This document shows positions 20,851-31,309 of a DNA stretch of 64,000 bases, piece by piece. How positions within the stretch are numbered: position 1 is the stretch's first letter; each line of letters begins with the position of its first letter. The stretch lies in the NCBI GenBank assembly GCA_020746995.1, contig JAGPXD010000002.1, forward strand, positions 5,890,001 to 5,954,000, written 5' to 3'. The position numbers were made by a program, and so were the translations under genes. The notes beneath the pieces are model-generated. The model was not told the DNA's origin, made no database searches, and saw only the letters and a list, made by a program, of their open reading frames with translations. The stretch is from Plectosphaerella cucumerina (lineage: Eukaryota; Ascomycota; Sordariomycetes; Glomerellales; Plectosphaerellaceae).

Positions 20851-22435
20851 TGCAGGCTTGGGTAAGATGAAAAATGCTAGGGAGGTAATGTTTGATGATA
20901 AGAGAGAGATTACACAAAGAGACAGAGTAGGTATGGATGCTTGAGATTCATCGGTATGCCCTGAGAATCTGGAAAGGAAAGATAAAGAGATCAAGTCGGA
21001 CCTCGTCCCATATCCCGTCTTGCCTCAACAGAAAATTGCCGAGATCGTGATTCCAAGACCCTCCACGTGAAAATTTGAATGCAAAAACTGTTTCCCTCGA
21101 TGCAATGTCTGCTTCCGGACATGACAGGGGTATGCTCTGGCCTCTCCATCTACCAAGAAGCAGAGAATCGGCCAAAGGTATGCCGAACCACGGATCTCGC
21201 AATCCAATGCGGAAGACTCTCGGGACGAGCAAAGCTAGTCGGGTCCAGACGATCGTACGACCGCGGGATGCACAAACGGGAGACGAGTCAGTCTCCAGTG
21301 ATCGACAGGGCAAGAGCATGCGCACGCGGGTATGGCAACGGAAAACCCCAGGAGGGGTCCTAAGCGTCTTGGCCATAGAGTCTGGTACGCTGCTCGCAAA
21401 ACATCCCCACGTGTCTATCCCTCCCCACCAACTTCGCCAATGGACTGACTATCTTCATCCCTAGCGCCGCAGGTACAGACAATACGTCACCGCGCCGTTC
21501 TGGGAAACCTGCGGGCGGGACGACTCTTGTTTGGAGCTGCCGAGATGAGTCCATGCAGGAACAATAGCCCGCTAGCATTCCCAGACCCATGCAGTTTGTC
21601 TAGCGCATGGCGGCACAACGTGGTAGCCAAGACGGTCTACTGGAGCCGAGCATAGTCCGTAGCCAATGTGGAACGTGGTCCAGAGACAACGTCTCACATC
21701 AACGTGTCGAGCGGTGGGACTGACAAACAGCGCCGTGTAGACGGAGAGGATTTTGGATCAATTTACCAATGAATACGACTGGCTCTTGGGTTCCTGTCTT
21801 CCGGGCCAGGCCATATATGACCGGATCAGGAAGTCATGCCCATGGCCCCCTCGGGTTCTCACGATGACCATGCCCTCGTGTCGTAGGTGTGCGATGGCCT
21901 AATCGGGCTTGCATGCTCGGTTCAGAGGCTGAGATCTCCTCAAAAGCTACGCATCGTATGTTCCCTTACCGAAGTTAGCCGATCGGTTCTTCAGCATGAC
22001 CGAAAGCAGCCTTCCGGTTGGGCCTGGTGTCTCTTGAGGGCATCTAGACTGTCGATGGTCTCTTGGTAGGGAAGCATCTGGGAGGCCAAGTGGTGCTCGA
22101 GGCTGTTCAGAAGCGATTCCGAGGGGTTTTCTGGATTTCACTCATCGTGGAAGACACCGATTCTTCCGTGTTGGCTTCGTCCCAGCTTCTGCAAACGGCC
22201 GTGATGCACCGTTCATCTGCCGAGGAGGAGTGCTGCACCACCGACGTCTCCTTCGGCTCCTGTGATGCAGTGCTTGAGCTGTGAAAGATGAATCGATGAG
22301 GGTGGGAGGGAGGTTTACATCCTAGAAAAGGCGCGGACGTCCGCCGCCAACTTCTGGACATGCGCTCAGATCAATAACACATCCAACATTTCACATCTCC
22401 TTTCAACAAACACTTTCCATACTAAAGCCTTCATA
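20851..22435. other. Divergent intergenic region between synthase and dehydrogenase
   Basis: About 1.6 kb hold the promoters of the chitin-synthase-like gene (minus) and the nucleotide-sugar dehydrogenase (plus), so the two could be co-controlled. CCGG motifs are sparse here, unlike the kinase and deaminase promoters. The short open frames inside show no gene-like features. Confidence 0.5.
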
Positions 22436-23870
22436 ATGGCATCCATTATTTACAATAAAGACCCCACCAAGAAGCCTGCACGCCTTGACATGAGCGATGC
22501 AACGCTCAAAGGTCCCTCCAAGAATGCATTCGTCGAGACCGTGCTCGTCCTTACTCCCCCACCAGAGGAGGACGTGCAGGAGATCATCCTCAAGTCAGAC
22601 ACCACCACGCCGATCACCGCGGGAACTACCCCTCTGGTAGCCGTTATTGGCGTCGGGTACGTGGGCGAGCATCTTGTCAGCAACTTTTCTCGCCATTGGA
22701 ACGTCATCGGCTTCGACATATCCGAGAAGCGCATTTCACAGATCAGGCAGGAGCCCGAGTTCTGTCGCAACAGGAAGGTGAAGTTCAGCACTTCGCAGTC
22801 TGATCTCTCGCAAGCCACACACTTCCTCATCTCCGTTCCGACTCTACTTCGCCCTGACAAGACCGTTGATGCCTCCTACCTCGAAGATGCCATCGCGACT
22901 GTCTTCAAGCATGCTCGTCCAGGGGCCACTGTCGTCATTGAGAGCTCCGTTGCCATTGGCATGACGCGGGAGCTTCTCGGTCCCTTGGCCAAGACCCGAG
23001 GATGCTTTGCAGGAATGTCCCCTGAGGTGAGCCCCAAACCCCTGTTCTCTCCGTCCCTTTGACCCACGCTGACCAAATGTAATGCCACAGCGCGTCGATC
23101 CAGGTCGCACGGAACCCCCGGCGTTCCTCATTCCAAAGGTCATTTCCGGCCTTGACGATATCTGCCCCGGCTCTCTCGCCGCCATCACCCGCATTTACGC
23201 CCCGGTTTTCGACACCATCGTCCCGGTATCTCGCCCCGAAGTGGCCGAGCTGACGAAGCTCTACGAGAACTGCCAGCGCATGATCAACATCGCCTACGTC
23301 AACGAGATGGCAGATGCCTGCATCAACCTCGACATCGACCCTTACGAAGTCTGCAGTGCAGCCCGTACCAAGCCATTCGGGTACATGGACTTTACACCTG
23401 GTCTTGGCGTCGGAGGCCACTGCATTCCCGTCAATCCTTGGTATCTCCTTTCGGGAAGCGAGATGCCCCTTCTCAAGAGTGCCGCCGAGAAGATGGGCGG
23501 AAGGCCGAGGGCCATCGCCAAGATGTACACTGAAAACATCAGCCAGCACGCGGGCAAGTACGGTTCCAAGCCGCGCGTCCTGGTTGTCGGCATGGGATTC
23601 AAGCCCGGCCAGAGCGTCCTGTGCTACAGCCCTGGCCTCGAACTTGCAAGGGGTCTCATGGAGGACAGTGGCAAGCTTGATGTCATGTTCGCCGATCCCC
23701 TCGTCACGCAGAGCTCAATTCCTGAGATCAGGAAGCTCGATGACTGTTTTTGGGACGTTGAGACGCTGAATGAGTTTGATCTCATCATCGTGGCAATGAG
23801 GCAGCACGGGATCGACTTCAACATCCTGGATCAAGCCAGAGATGTCCGCGTCAAGTGGTGGTGTTCTTGA
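22436..23870 (+). CDS. Nucleotide-sugar 6-dehydrogenase, UDP-HexNAc (WbpA/TviB-like) type
   Basis: Exons 22436-23026 and 23091-23870 (64-nt intron, GTGAGC..ACAG) give 456 residues. After about 65 variable residues an NAD-binding Rossmann start is clear: VAVIGVGYVGEHLV, with an acidic residue at the second strand end (GFDISEKRI). The central dimer helix has MINIAYVNEMADACINLDID. The catalytic Cys sits in PGLGVGGHCIPVNPWYL. In UDP-glucose dehydrogenases this reads GFGGSCFPKD, whereas GGHCIP is typical of UDP-N-acetylhexosamine dehydrogenases (WbpA, TviB, WecC group). The expected product is therefore a UDP-HexNAc uronic acid, with two NAD+ reduced. In the C-terminal domain the usual FKX4DXRXSP motif reads FKPGQSVLCYSP, so the Asp and Arg are replaced (Val, Cys). 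This may alter substrate binding or reflect a divergent fungal clade. Cytosolic. Confidence 0.88.
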
Positions 23871-26228
23871 TTTTCGGGGTTGACGGTACAAAAGTTTGGT
23901 CGATTTCGCGTAATGAAGGGGACTTTTAGTCTAGACAGCGTTCGTGGTTGAATTCAAGGAGCTTTGCAGGCTAGTACTCTGGAATGCTTTCGCCGGTGAA
24001 TGTTTCTCGGCATCCATTGCCACACTGTTGGAGTGGTTTCTGACAGCAGTAGTTTGAGATTAATTCCACGCTTCCTCCATTCCTCATGGAAAACGGTGCC
24101 GCTCGCGGTTAGGATGTCTCGTATGGCTGGCATGCGGGACAATTTCTCCACGGAGGACGCCGCTACCACCGGGACCAACACGCGGGAGACGGCGCCTCTC
24201 CCGTGTGGTAAGTGCACTGGATTGTATTTCTAATCCTACAGTTTTGTTTTCCGTGCCTCACAACGAGTTTAAAATGGCGTGTCATAACTGGCCAGGGCCA
24301 CATGGCCACTCTGAGACCCTTCGTGGCTGGTGTGGATGCACGTGTCTCCGGAAGCGTAAACCGGCAGATTCTCGACCTCTACTGCCGTTATATATCTTTT
24401 TGCTTACCAGCCGACAATTTCTCTTAGCCGGTTCAAGCCCGGCGGACAGTGTGGCTAGCACCTGCCCCCATTCATTATTGTCATTTCGTTGCTTGTCTCG
24501 GTCCGGTGTGCTTTCTTTGGGGGATTGATGGTTCCACGCTGGCTCCAGCGGCAGGTTCAAGTTGCAATCCTGTGCACTGCCTTGGGGAGGCCTCTGATGA
24601 TTTCAATGACTGTCCCGATTTCCAAGCTGGGTAGGATCAAAGTAATGAGGCCTCACAGATCAGACCCAGCATCCATTTTCACGACAAAATCGCGAGCGAG
24701 GCCGCCTGAAATCGCATCAATCCTTCAAGTTCCCAGTCGAACTGTAGAGCCAAACTTTCTTCCTGCCGACATAGCCTTGATATGTCACAAACCTAGTCGT
24801 GTGAGGATGCAGCCCAGGCCGGGCCATGGGAGGCGTGCCGCGGCCTTGGCGAAATTGGTGACCAGGTGTTTAATCTTGCATTTGCCTCCCCTTCCCGAGG
24901 GTCATTCGACGGAATGAAATAGCGCCCCGTGATTTCAAATTGGCTTTGTCAACTTCAAGTCATGAGCTGGTTTTGCGAGTTGCGACGACGTACCCAGCTC
25001 TTCATCGCGACTTGGCCGACGCCAAGGATCCGTAAATAGGAGCGGGAGGATTACCTTAGCGAGATCCTCCTGGCCGGCACCGAAATAGGGCGTTCGCCGC
25101 ACTCGATTGGGATGAGGAGTCAGGGCTCGACCGGTAGGAGCCGAGCTTCCCATTTCCGCAAAATCCCATGACCAGTTCTCGGCACCCCAGATTCAAGTCG
25201 AAGCTATCGCGATAGGAACCCGTGGTGGGTATTTCGGGGTGGAGGATTCAGGTGGGTGGTGGAAAGACAGGGGCTCAGCGGATAGGGGGCCGCCCGAAAT
25301 GTCAGTGAAGCCAGCCACAGTCTTTGACCTAGCTTCACGACTCGGGCCTTCTCTTCATGAAGACTGGACTGAGTCATACCGAATCTGGCCCTGAAGAGGA
25401 TTTACTTCCTCTGGTCTCTAATACGTGTGTGCCTAGGTACGTAGACCCTTTGATCTATGATGTTTCGTATGAGCCCAGGCTTGAGGTACACTCTACAGGG
25501 GCCAGCTACAGGGGGCATCTGCACTGTACTGTACTCCGCCGCGGCAGGCAGCAAAAACGCGGTCTCGGCTTTCCGAGAAGCGATTTGGAATATCTAAAGC
25601 ATGGTATCACAAGCGAGACGGGAATGCACGGATCCTCTATGCACCCAGCAAGGTGGTTCACATGTTCGGCGGGATGCCGCCCCAAAACCAGGGCCCGGCC
25701 CCCGAATCCTCCCCTACAGCTTCAGACAACAGCTCCTTGTGGGCGGTCCACTATACCGCCGGGGTTTAGTACGAAGCGGCGAATTACAGCGCTCGACAAG
25801 CCCCGCGACTCGACCCGTTCTTCCAAATAGGGCTGAAGCCGTCAGCGCTACAATCCATCTCAGGGGATAACCTCGACGTTCATCCGTCCACTGAAACAAG
25901 CGAATGAACGTCGAGGCCTCCTTCGCGATCCCGCGCTAATTTAGACGTCTTGGTCAGACCAGGACCCATGAGCTCCCAAATCCGGACGAACAGCGGCAGG
26001 CCGGCATACGGCATGATGACAAGACCCATGACGGGCGAGTCAAAACCCGTGGTGATGGCCTCACGAGCTGCAAGTGCAGGGACTTCATAAGACCTCGGCG
26101 ACGCGTGTAAGACGACTAGCATGCGCCTAGTCATCATCAGTCATACCGCCAACATGCATAAGAACCCACCGCCGCCTTCTCTGCCGCAGATGGTTTTGCT
26201 TCCTCCGGACTTTCTTGCCACATTCAAG
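23871..26228. other. Gene-poor intergenic region
   Basis: About 2.4 kb without a supported gene. Open frames of 60-157 codons occur on both strands but show no start context, conserved motif or intron logic. The last 100 bp in front of the hydrolase contain in-frame ATGs (26121, 26154, 26190) that could extend that protein. Confidence 0.5.
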
Positions 26229-26996
26229 ATGCCTTCTCCTCCTACTCTCGTCTTCATCCACGGCGCCTGGCACACTGAGGAGTGCTGGGCCAAGGTCATC
26301 CCCCGTCTCGAGGCCCAGAACTATCGCTGCACGGCCGTCCGCCTCGACTCCACCCGCGGCAGCAACACCCCCACGCTCGTGGACGATATCGCCGTCGTCC
26401 AGGCCGCCATCAAAGAGCACACGTCCCAAGGCCGCAATGTTCTCGTCGTCGGCCACTCGTACGGCGGCGCCGTTGCCAGCAGCGCTATTCAGGGCCTGAC
26501 AAAGCCGGCGGGCGAGAACGCGGAGACGTCAGACACTGGCTACGTGGTCGGTCTCATACTCATCGCCACGGGCTTCATCCAGACGGGAAGCAGTTTCGGC
26601 GCCACCATCGACGGCAGCACCCACGAGGTGGGCGGCGTCAGGCTCGACTTCGAAAGCGGGTGGGCGGTCGTCGACGACGATCCTCGAAACATCTTCTACA
26701 ACGACCTTTCCGTCGAAGAGGCGGCCGAGTGGGGCGCAAAGCTGCAGAAGCAGTCACTCGCCGCTCTGGCCGATGCGCACGGCTACGCGGGTTGGAAGGA
26801 CGTGCCGGTGTGGTATCTGGCGGCCAAGCAGGACCACATCATCACGTACGAGTACCAGAGGCGGTCGTACCAGGCTGCTATTGAGGAGGGAGCCAACGTG
26901 AAGGTCCTGGAGCTCGACGGCAGCCACTCGCTATTCCTCAGCTTGCCAATCGAGACGACAAACTTTATTCAGGAGGCTATCCTCTCTCTCTCGTGA
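26229..26996 (+). CDS. Alpha/beta hydrolase (AB-hydrolase_6 type esterase)
   Basis: Single-exon gene of 255 residues from the ATG at 26229. An in-frame ATG at 26121 would give 291, but the family normally starts right at the first strand as seen here (PSPPTLVFIHGAWHTEECW). The oxyanion HGAW lies at about 10-13, the nucleophile elbow GHSYGG at about 78-83 (Ser 80), a late acid candidate in AAKQDHII, and the catalytic His in DGSHSLFLSLP. This fits small fungal esterases/hydrolases related to plant methylesterase-like enzymes. Substrate unknown; no signal peptide, so cytosolic. It stands alone with about 2.4 kb upstream and 0.9 kb downstream. Confidence 0.9.
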   Translation: MPSPPTLVFIHGAWHTEECWAKVIPRLEAQNYRCTAVRLDSTRGSNTPTLVDDIAVVQAAIKEHTSQGRNVLVVGHSYGGAVASSAIQGLTKPAGENAETSDTGYVVGLILIATGFIQTGSSFGATIDGSTHEVGGVRLDFESGWAVVDDDPRNIFYNDLSVEEAAEWGAKLQKQSLAALADAHGYAGWKDVPVWYLAAKQDHIITYEYQRRSYQAAIEEGANVKVLELDGSHSLFLSLPIETTNFIQEAILSLS

Positions 26997-27940
26997 GAGG
27001 CATGGGTCGGAGGTTGCATAGTAGAGTACGGGGCATGAATAAACCGCCGGCATACAATCGTGGTGGGCAGGGAGACGATGTTGGTTGGATTTTAGCGGCA
27101 TTGTTCAGACATTAAACACAGACGAAGCATTTGAACTCACTCAACTCATCTGGCCCCCAACTTGATATCCATTTCGAAAGTCCCTCGGCATGCAATCGTC
27201 CAGCCGTTGGGCGCCACACAAGCCACCCGAAGCCACCCGGGCGCCGTGATGCCGGCCTATCGGCGCCCCACTTGAACACCTCAACGGCCCCGCTTCTTCC
27301 GGGAATGACGTAGCACCTCCGGGTCACATCCCGCCCACAAATCGAGATCGCATCAGTTTTGTCTGCCCACCACCACGTGTCGGAGACAGGGCCCAGAACC
27401 AGGGCCTGATTTGCGAGCGCACGCAGATCAGCCACTCCTGGGCGCCGCGCGTGAATGCATCATGATGAAACCACAGCCACTGGAGGGTGCGCGTGGCTGG
27501 GCAAGGGACCTCGACTTCCAGGATTTCGCTTCGGCTCGGGAGGGGGGGAAGAGCCTAGACGTGCGCAGGACAGCACGCGCCGGCCTATCGTGACCCCGGA
27601 CCTGCCCTCCCTCACGGCAGCCGAATGACGTACTGATCGGCGCGCACATCAGCCACGAAGCCTGGCAGCAGTGGCGTATGAGCGAGCGAGCTGCGGCGTG
27701 CGTCCTCTGACGACGACGGCGATGCGTGACAGGGGGGTTGTCATGGTGCGCGGCATTATCAGGATGTGAGGGAGAAGTCAGGCAATAAAACGCAGAGGTC
27801 AGCCGGCTTGCCGGCTTGTTGATGTGACAGAAGCATTCATCACTTAAACCGCAAAACAAGATCCTTCCAGATCTACAATCCACTTTCCCGACATCCAACC
27901 TTTCCATCGAGATCTTTCCAAAGACACACAAGCAGCAACC
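26997..27940. other. Intergenic region
   Basis: About 940 bp between the hydrolase and the small stress-type gene, GC-rich in the middle. The last 150 bp are AT-richer with CA-rich leader sequence (ACACACAAGCAGCAACC) before the ATG at 27941. No gene or repeat recognised. Confidence 0.5.
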
Positions 27941-28466
27941 ATGGAGTACGCCAAGTCTACTTACAACAACCAGTACGAGAAGTGGGTGCCCTGGCTGGAG
28001 GACCAGTACCTCAAGTGGTTCACCAAGGACAACAAGACGAGCTACGCTGCGAAGCGTTAGTGTTCCAACATACCTCCTGCCCCTCCCTGGAGTATTGCTG
28101 ACCCGTTATCCCACAGAGAACCTCGACAAGACAAAGGTCACCGGCATCGAGCAGGTCGACACCCTCCAGGACGGCGTCCACAACCTCGCCGCCGGCCAGG
28201 TCGGTCAGGGCGGCCTTCTCCAGCCCATTGGCGACCTCGCCTCCAAGGAGGGCGTCAACCGCGCAGAGCGCCAGGGCAAGGATGACAACGGCGGCTACGC
28301 CCCCTCCAACATCCCCGGCGCCGGTGCCGTGAACAGCACCGTCACGGGCGTCGCTGACGGCACAAAGGGTGTCGCCGGCAAGGCTACCGAGGGCGTCAAG
28401 GGCGCCGGCGGCTACATCGGTGGAATGTTCGGCGGCGGCAACAAGGCCGAGGGCGAGCAGAAGTAA
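27941..28466 (+). CDS. Small Gly-rich LEA-like conserved fungal protein
   Basis: Exons 27941-28055 and 28117-28466 (61-nt intron, GTTAGT..ACAG) give 154 residues. The N-terminus is Tyr/Trp/Lys-rich (YNNQYEKWVPWLEDQYLKWF). A middle part reads VTGIEQVDTLQDGVHNLAAGQ and GDLASKEGVNRAERQG. The C-terminal 55 residues are dominated by Gly, Ala, Val, Thr and Lys in loose VTGVADGTKGVAGKATEGVK repeats, ending with a Gly-rich tail. There is no signal peptide or membrane helix. Such composition resembles LEA or stress-type proteins that abound in fungal stationary or starvation transcriptomes; that similarity is one of composition only. Strong C-ending codon bias suggests high expression. Function unknown. 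Confidence 0.8.
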
Positions 28467-28619
28467 GAGCGAGACAGTTTTGGGAGATGTAATGTCTCTG
28501 CCATGATGGTTTCTATGATTAGTTATGTCTCAGGAAATAATACCCAGCGATCTGTTTCTGTTTAATGTTCAATGTCCGCCCTTGTGATTTGCCAAAAAGT
28601 AATGTAAAAAAATGATTTT

Positions 28620-28716
28620 TGATGAGGACGAGACTTGAACTCGCGCGGGTTGCCCCACCAGGAATGTCGTTAAGGTGACCTTAACCTGGCGCCATAACCA
28701 ACTCGGCCACCTCACC
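28620..28716 (-). tRNA. tRNA-Leu(AAG) with a 15-nt intron
   Basis: On the minus strand the acceptor GGTGAGG (28716-28710) pairs with CCTCATC (28627-28621), with discriminator A at 28620. The D arm GGCCGAGTTGGTTATGGC follows. The anticodon stem CCAGG (28689-28685) pairs with CCTGG (28662-28658). The loop starts TTAAGG with anticodon AAG at 28682-28680, and an intron of about 15 nt (28678-28664) sits one base after the anticodon, the standard eukaryotic position. A long variable arm (GGGGCAACCC) and T loop TTCAAGT complete a class II tRNA, as expected for Leu. Confidence 0.93.
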
Positions 28717-31227
28717 GGAAGATGTGGATTCGGCTTTTCGCAGTTGCTGTGTGTGTTGGCAAACGTCGAAAAGCCATGGCGATCGCAACTTCAACCAAGG
28801 TTGATGACCGGTTTCACATCTAGTACCGATGATAACATGATGTGATCGCCATCTCAAGATGGGACGTCCATAACCTTGATTCCTGGCACGGAGCGGCGGT
28901 CCGCGTTTCGCAATCGCTGACAGGCTCGATGACACCCCTCGAGGAGAGATGAGGTCAACTTCCTCATCGGCACGGCTGCCCGCGCATCCTCAAACGCGGA
29001 CAATCCCCTGGGCGATCCTCGCTACCAGGCCCCGTGTTGCATCAGGGCCGCCCCCGTGTGCCAATCCGAGGACAATGCCCTGAAGATCCCCGGATGATCG
29101 CCGTAGCGCCATGCAAGCAGGGCCGGGCGCCTGCCTTGTCCTTGTGTCGCCCTCCGCCAATCCACAACCCTTCGACCGACGCCCTGACCCCTCGGATGAG
29201 TTGAGCGAAACAAAACATGGCAAGAAAACACCCACCCAACACCCCTCGCATCGGAGGAACCAGACCAAGCGCGCCGCGCTGGCAGAGTTCAATGGCCCCG
29301 GCGCCCCCGCAAGTCAGGATGATGGCCCAGCCCCGCGTGCTAGCGCGAACCGACCATCGTGAGGTGGCCTGATCGCAGCGCAAGAGAGTTCGACGGGCAC
29401 TTGCGGCAGCTGGCTTGAGGGTTGGTCGCTCCGGCCTCCGCGAGGGCGCGCCTTGCCTCTTGTCGCGAAGCTTGCGTGAAATCGCGCGGGGCGTCCCGCC
29501 TCAGCAGCACCGTTGGAGGGGTTCAAGGGTTGAAGCTGTCAACATTAGCCGGTGGCGTGGCCCAAGGCGTTCGAGGCTGGACTTCTCAGGCCTCCCCTCA
29601 CATGCCAGCTCTTGAGTGCTTGAGGTTGGATCCAGACCCCTAGTGCGAGAGCCTAAACACCATATGGGCTTACAAGTTTTTCTTGGTGAAGCGCCCCCCG
29701 AGTCTAGGGGTTCAAGGTAGACAATTCGAAATCACAAGAGCCCGGGGGTTTGTTCCCTGGAAATGGCGCAAACATACCTAGGCCCGAGCCAAGAAACAGG
29801 CGGCCCGGGCCCCAAGGAACCGCTGAGTGGGATATCTTACATCTTGAGATCGAGAGATTCTTTGAGGATCGAAGCACTGCACCCAGGCCACCGCCGGATA
29901 CTGCGTCCCAAATCAAGGCCGACATGCAGCGGCACCGCTGCCGGAGCGCGCCGGCAGAGGGGCAGGTCTTGGCCCTGGGGGTCCGCTAGGCTAGGTGCAG
30001 TAGGGGCCTTTTGGTTTTGCGGTCCTTCAGACATGCAAAAGCAGGTTTGCTCGCGCCGAGGGATGCGAAAGCACCAGCCGGCAGAGGCCCTGTGCAAAAC
30101 ACTAGCCGCCCCCAGAAGGTGGGTTTGGATGGGATGCAAGAGCCTCAAGATGCGCGCCGTCTGCGAGACCACCAAGGTCCGACGAAGCAAGCGTGCAATC
30201 TGAGCCGACGACAGACGCAGAAAGTGCCGCGGATTGCGAATCCCCCCGCTGGGGCGGCCTGCGAGGCTCAGGCCGGACTAATCTTGACGAGTTGATGACG
30301 CGTGCATGGGGCCCGCCGACGATGGAACCAAAACGAATGTCGGACACATCCCTTTGGGAAGAAGCCATTGATGCAGAGACAGACCATAACGGTGCCCCCG
30401 CTCTGCGACGATACCATCCTCGTGCGATTTGCAACACTGACAAAACGGTGCGGTCATGTTGACGGAGCATGGCCTGAGATGTTGCGGGAACGGAGTCAGC
30501 CAGCTGGGGACAATGGATGGTGGACACGGTAAATGGAGCACCACGTGGCTATAGCCTGCTCTCTCTCAGCTGACAGACAGAGGTGCCGCCACGAAGGTAA
30601 GGCCAGCCTGATCACCGCCATTGGGCGCGAGGAGGCTTGCAATATTTCCCTGCCGGCTGAGAAGTGCATGTTGGCGCCGTCGACAGCCTGACGCGAGCAA
30701 AGTTCTTTTGGAGAAGGGAACGCTGACCGGGACGTGCGGAAGTCCGTCCCATCTCTGTGGAAAAGTAAACCCGGATGGCTGGGATGCTCGCGGCTGCTGC
30801 ACCGCACCGGCAAACCCGCTCTCAATGGCCTGATGCTGACATTCGGAACACTCATCGCCCTGGAGAGCCCGACGTACCGGGGGACCCTAGGCACGCGCTA
30901 TCGGAAAACAACATGAGCAGGATCGTGAACCCCCCTCCGCGTGGGGTGGGAGAGGCCTCGAGGTTGCCAGCGAAGCAGTAGTATCGTGGTGTTGATGAGC
31001 CCCCCACCTCAGCTAGCCAGCGGGCTACAGGAGCAACTTTCCGGACCAGTCTCAAAGACCACAAGGCGCCACGACGAGCCGTTATAGGAAGGGCCCTACC
31101 GCGGGGCTGCCGCGGTGCAGATGGTGGCATCAATAAGTTGGAAGAGGGGGTGCGGTCGAGCGAAGAAGGCCTGGAAGCTCCCGTCCAGTCGTCCAAAGTG
31201 TGCCTTGAGGGCTGCATTCAGCGCCGA

Positions 31228-31309
31228 CGAAGAGGGGGGACGAGGGGAGAGGGGAGAGGGGAAGGGGGGTTCTAGGCCAGGGCCAGGGCCAAGGCCAGGG
31301 CGAGGCCAA
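31228..31309. repeat. Purine-rich tract and GGCCAG-type short tandem repeat
   Basis: A G/A-rich run of about 40 bp (31228-31270) is followed by imperfect tandem GGCCAG/GGCCAA/GGCGAG hexamers (31275-31309). This is simple-sequence DNA; it matches no known element. Confidence 0.6.

Noticed and set aside
24420..24450. GGTTCAAGCCC stretch resembling a tRNA T arm
   Set aside because: No matching acceptor, D or anticodon stems could be built around it.
26121..26228. Upstream in-frame start of the alpha/beta hydrolase
   Set aside because: The 36 extra residues are Pro-rich and unlike the family, which begins at the first strand after the ATG at 26229.
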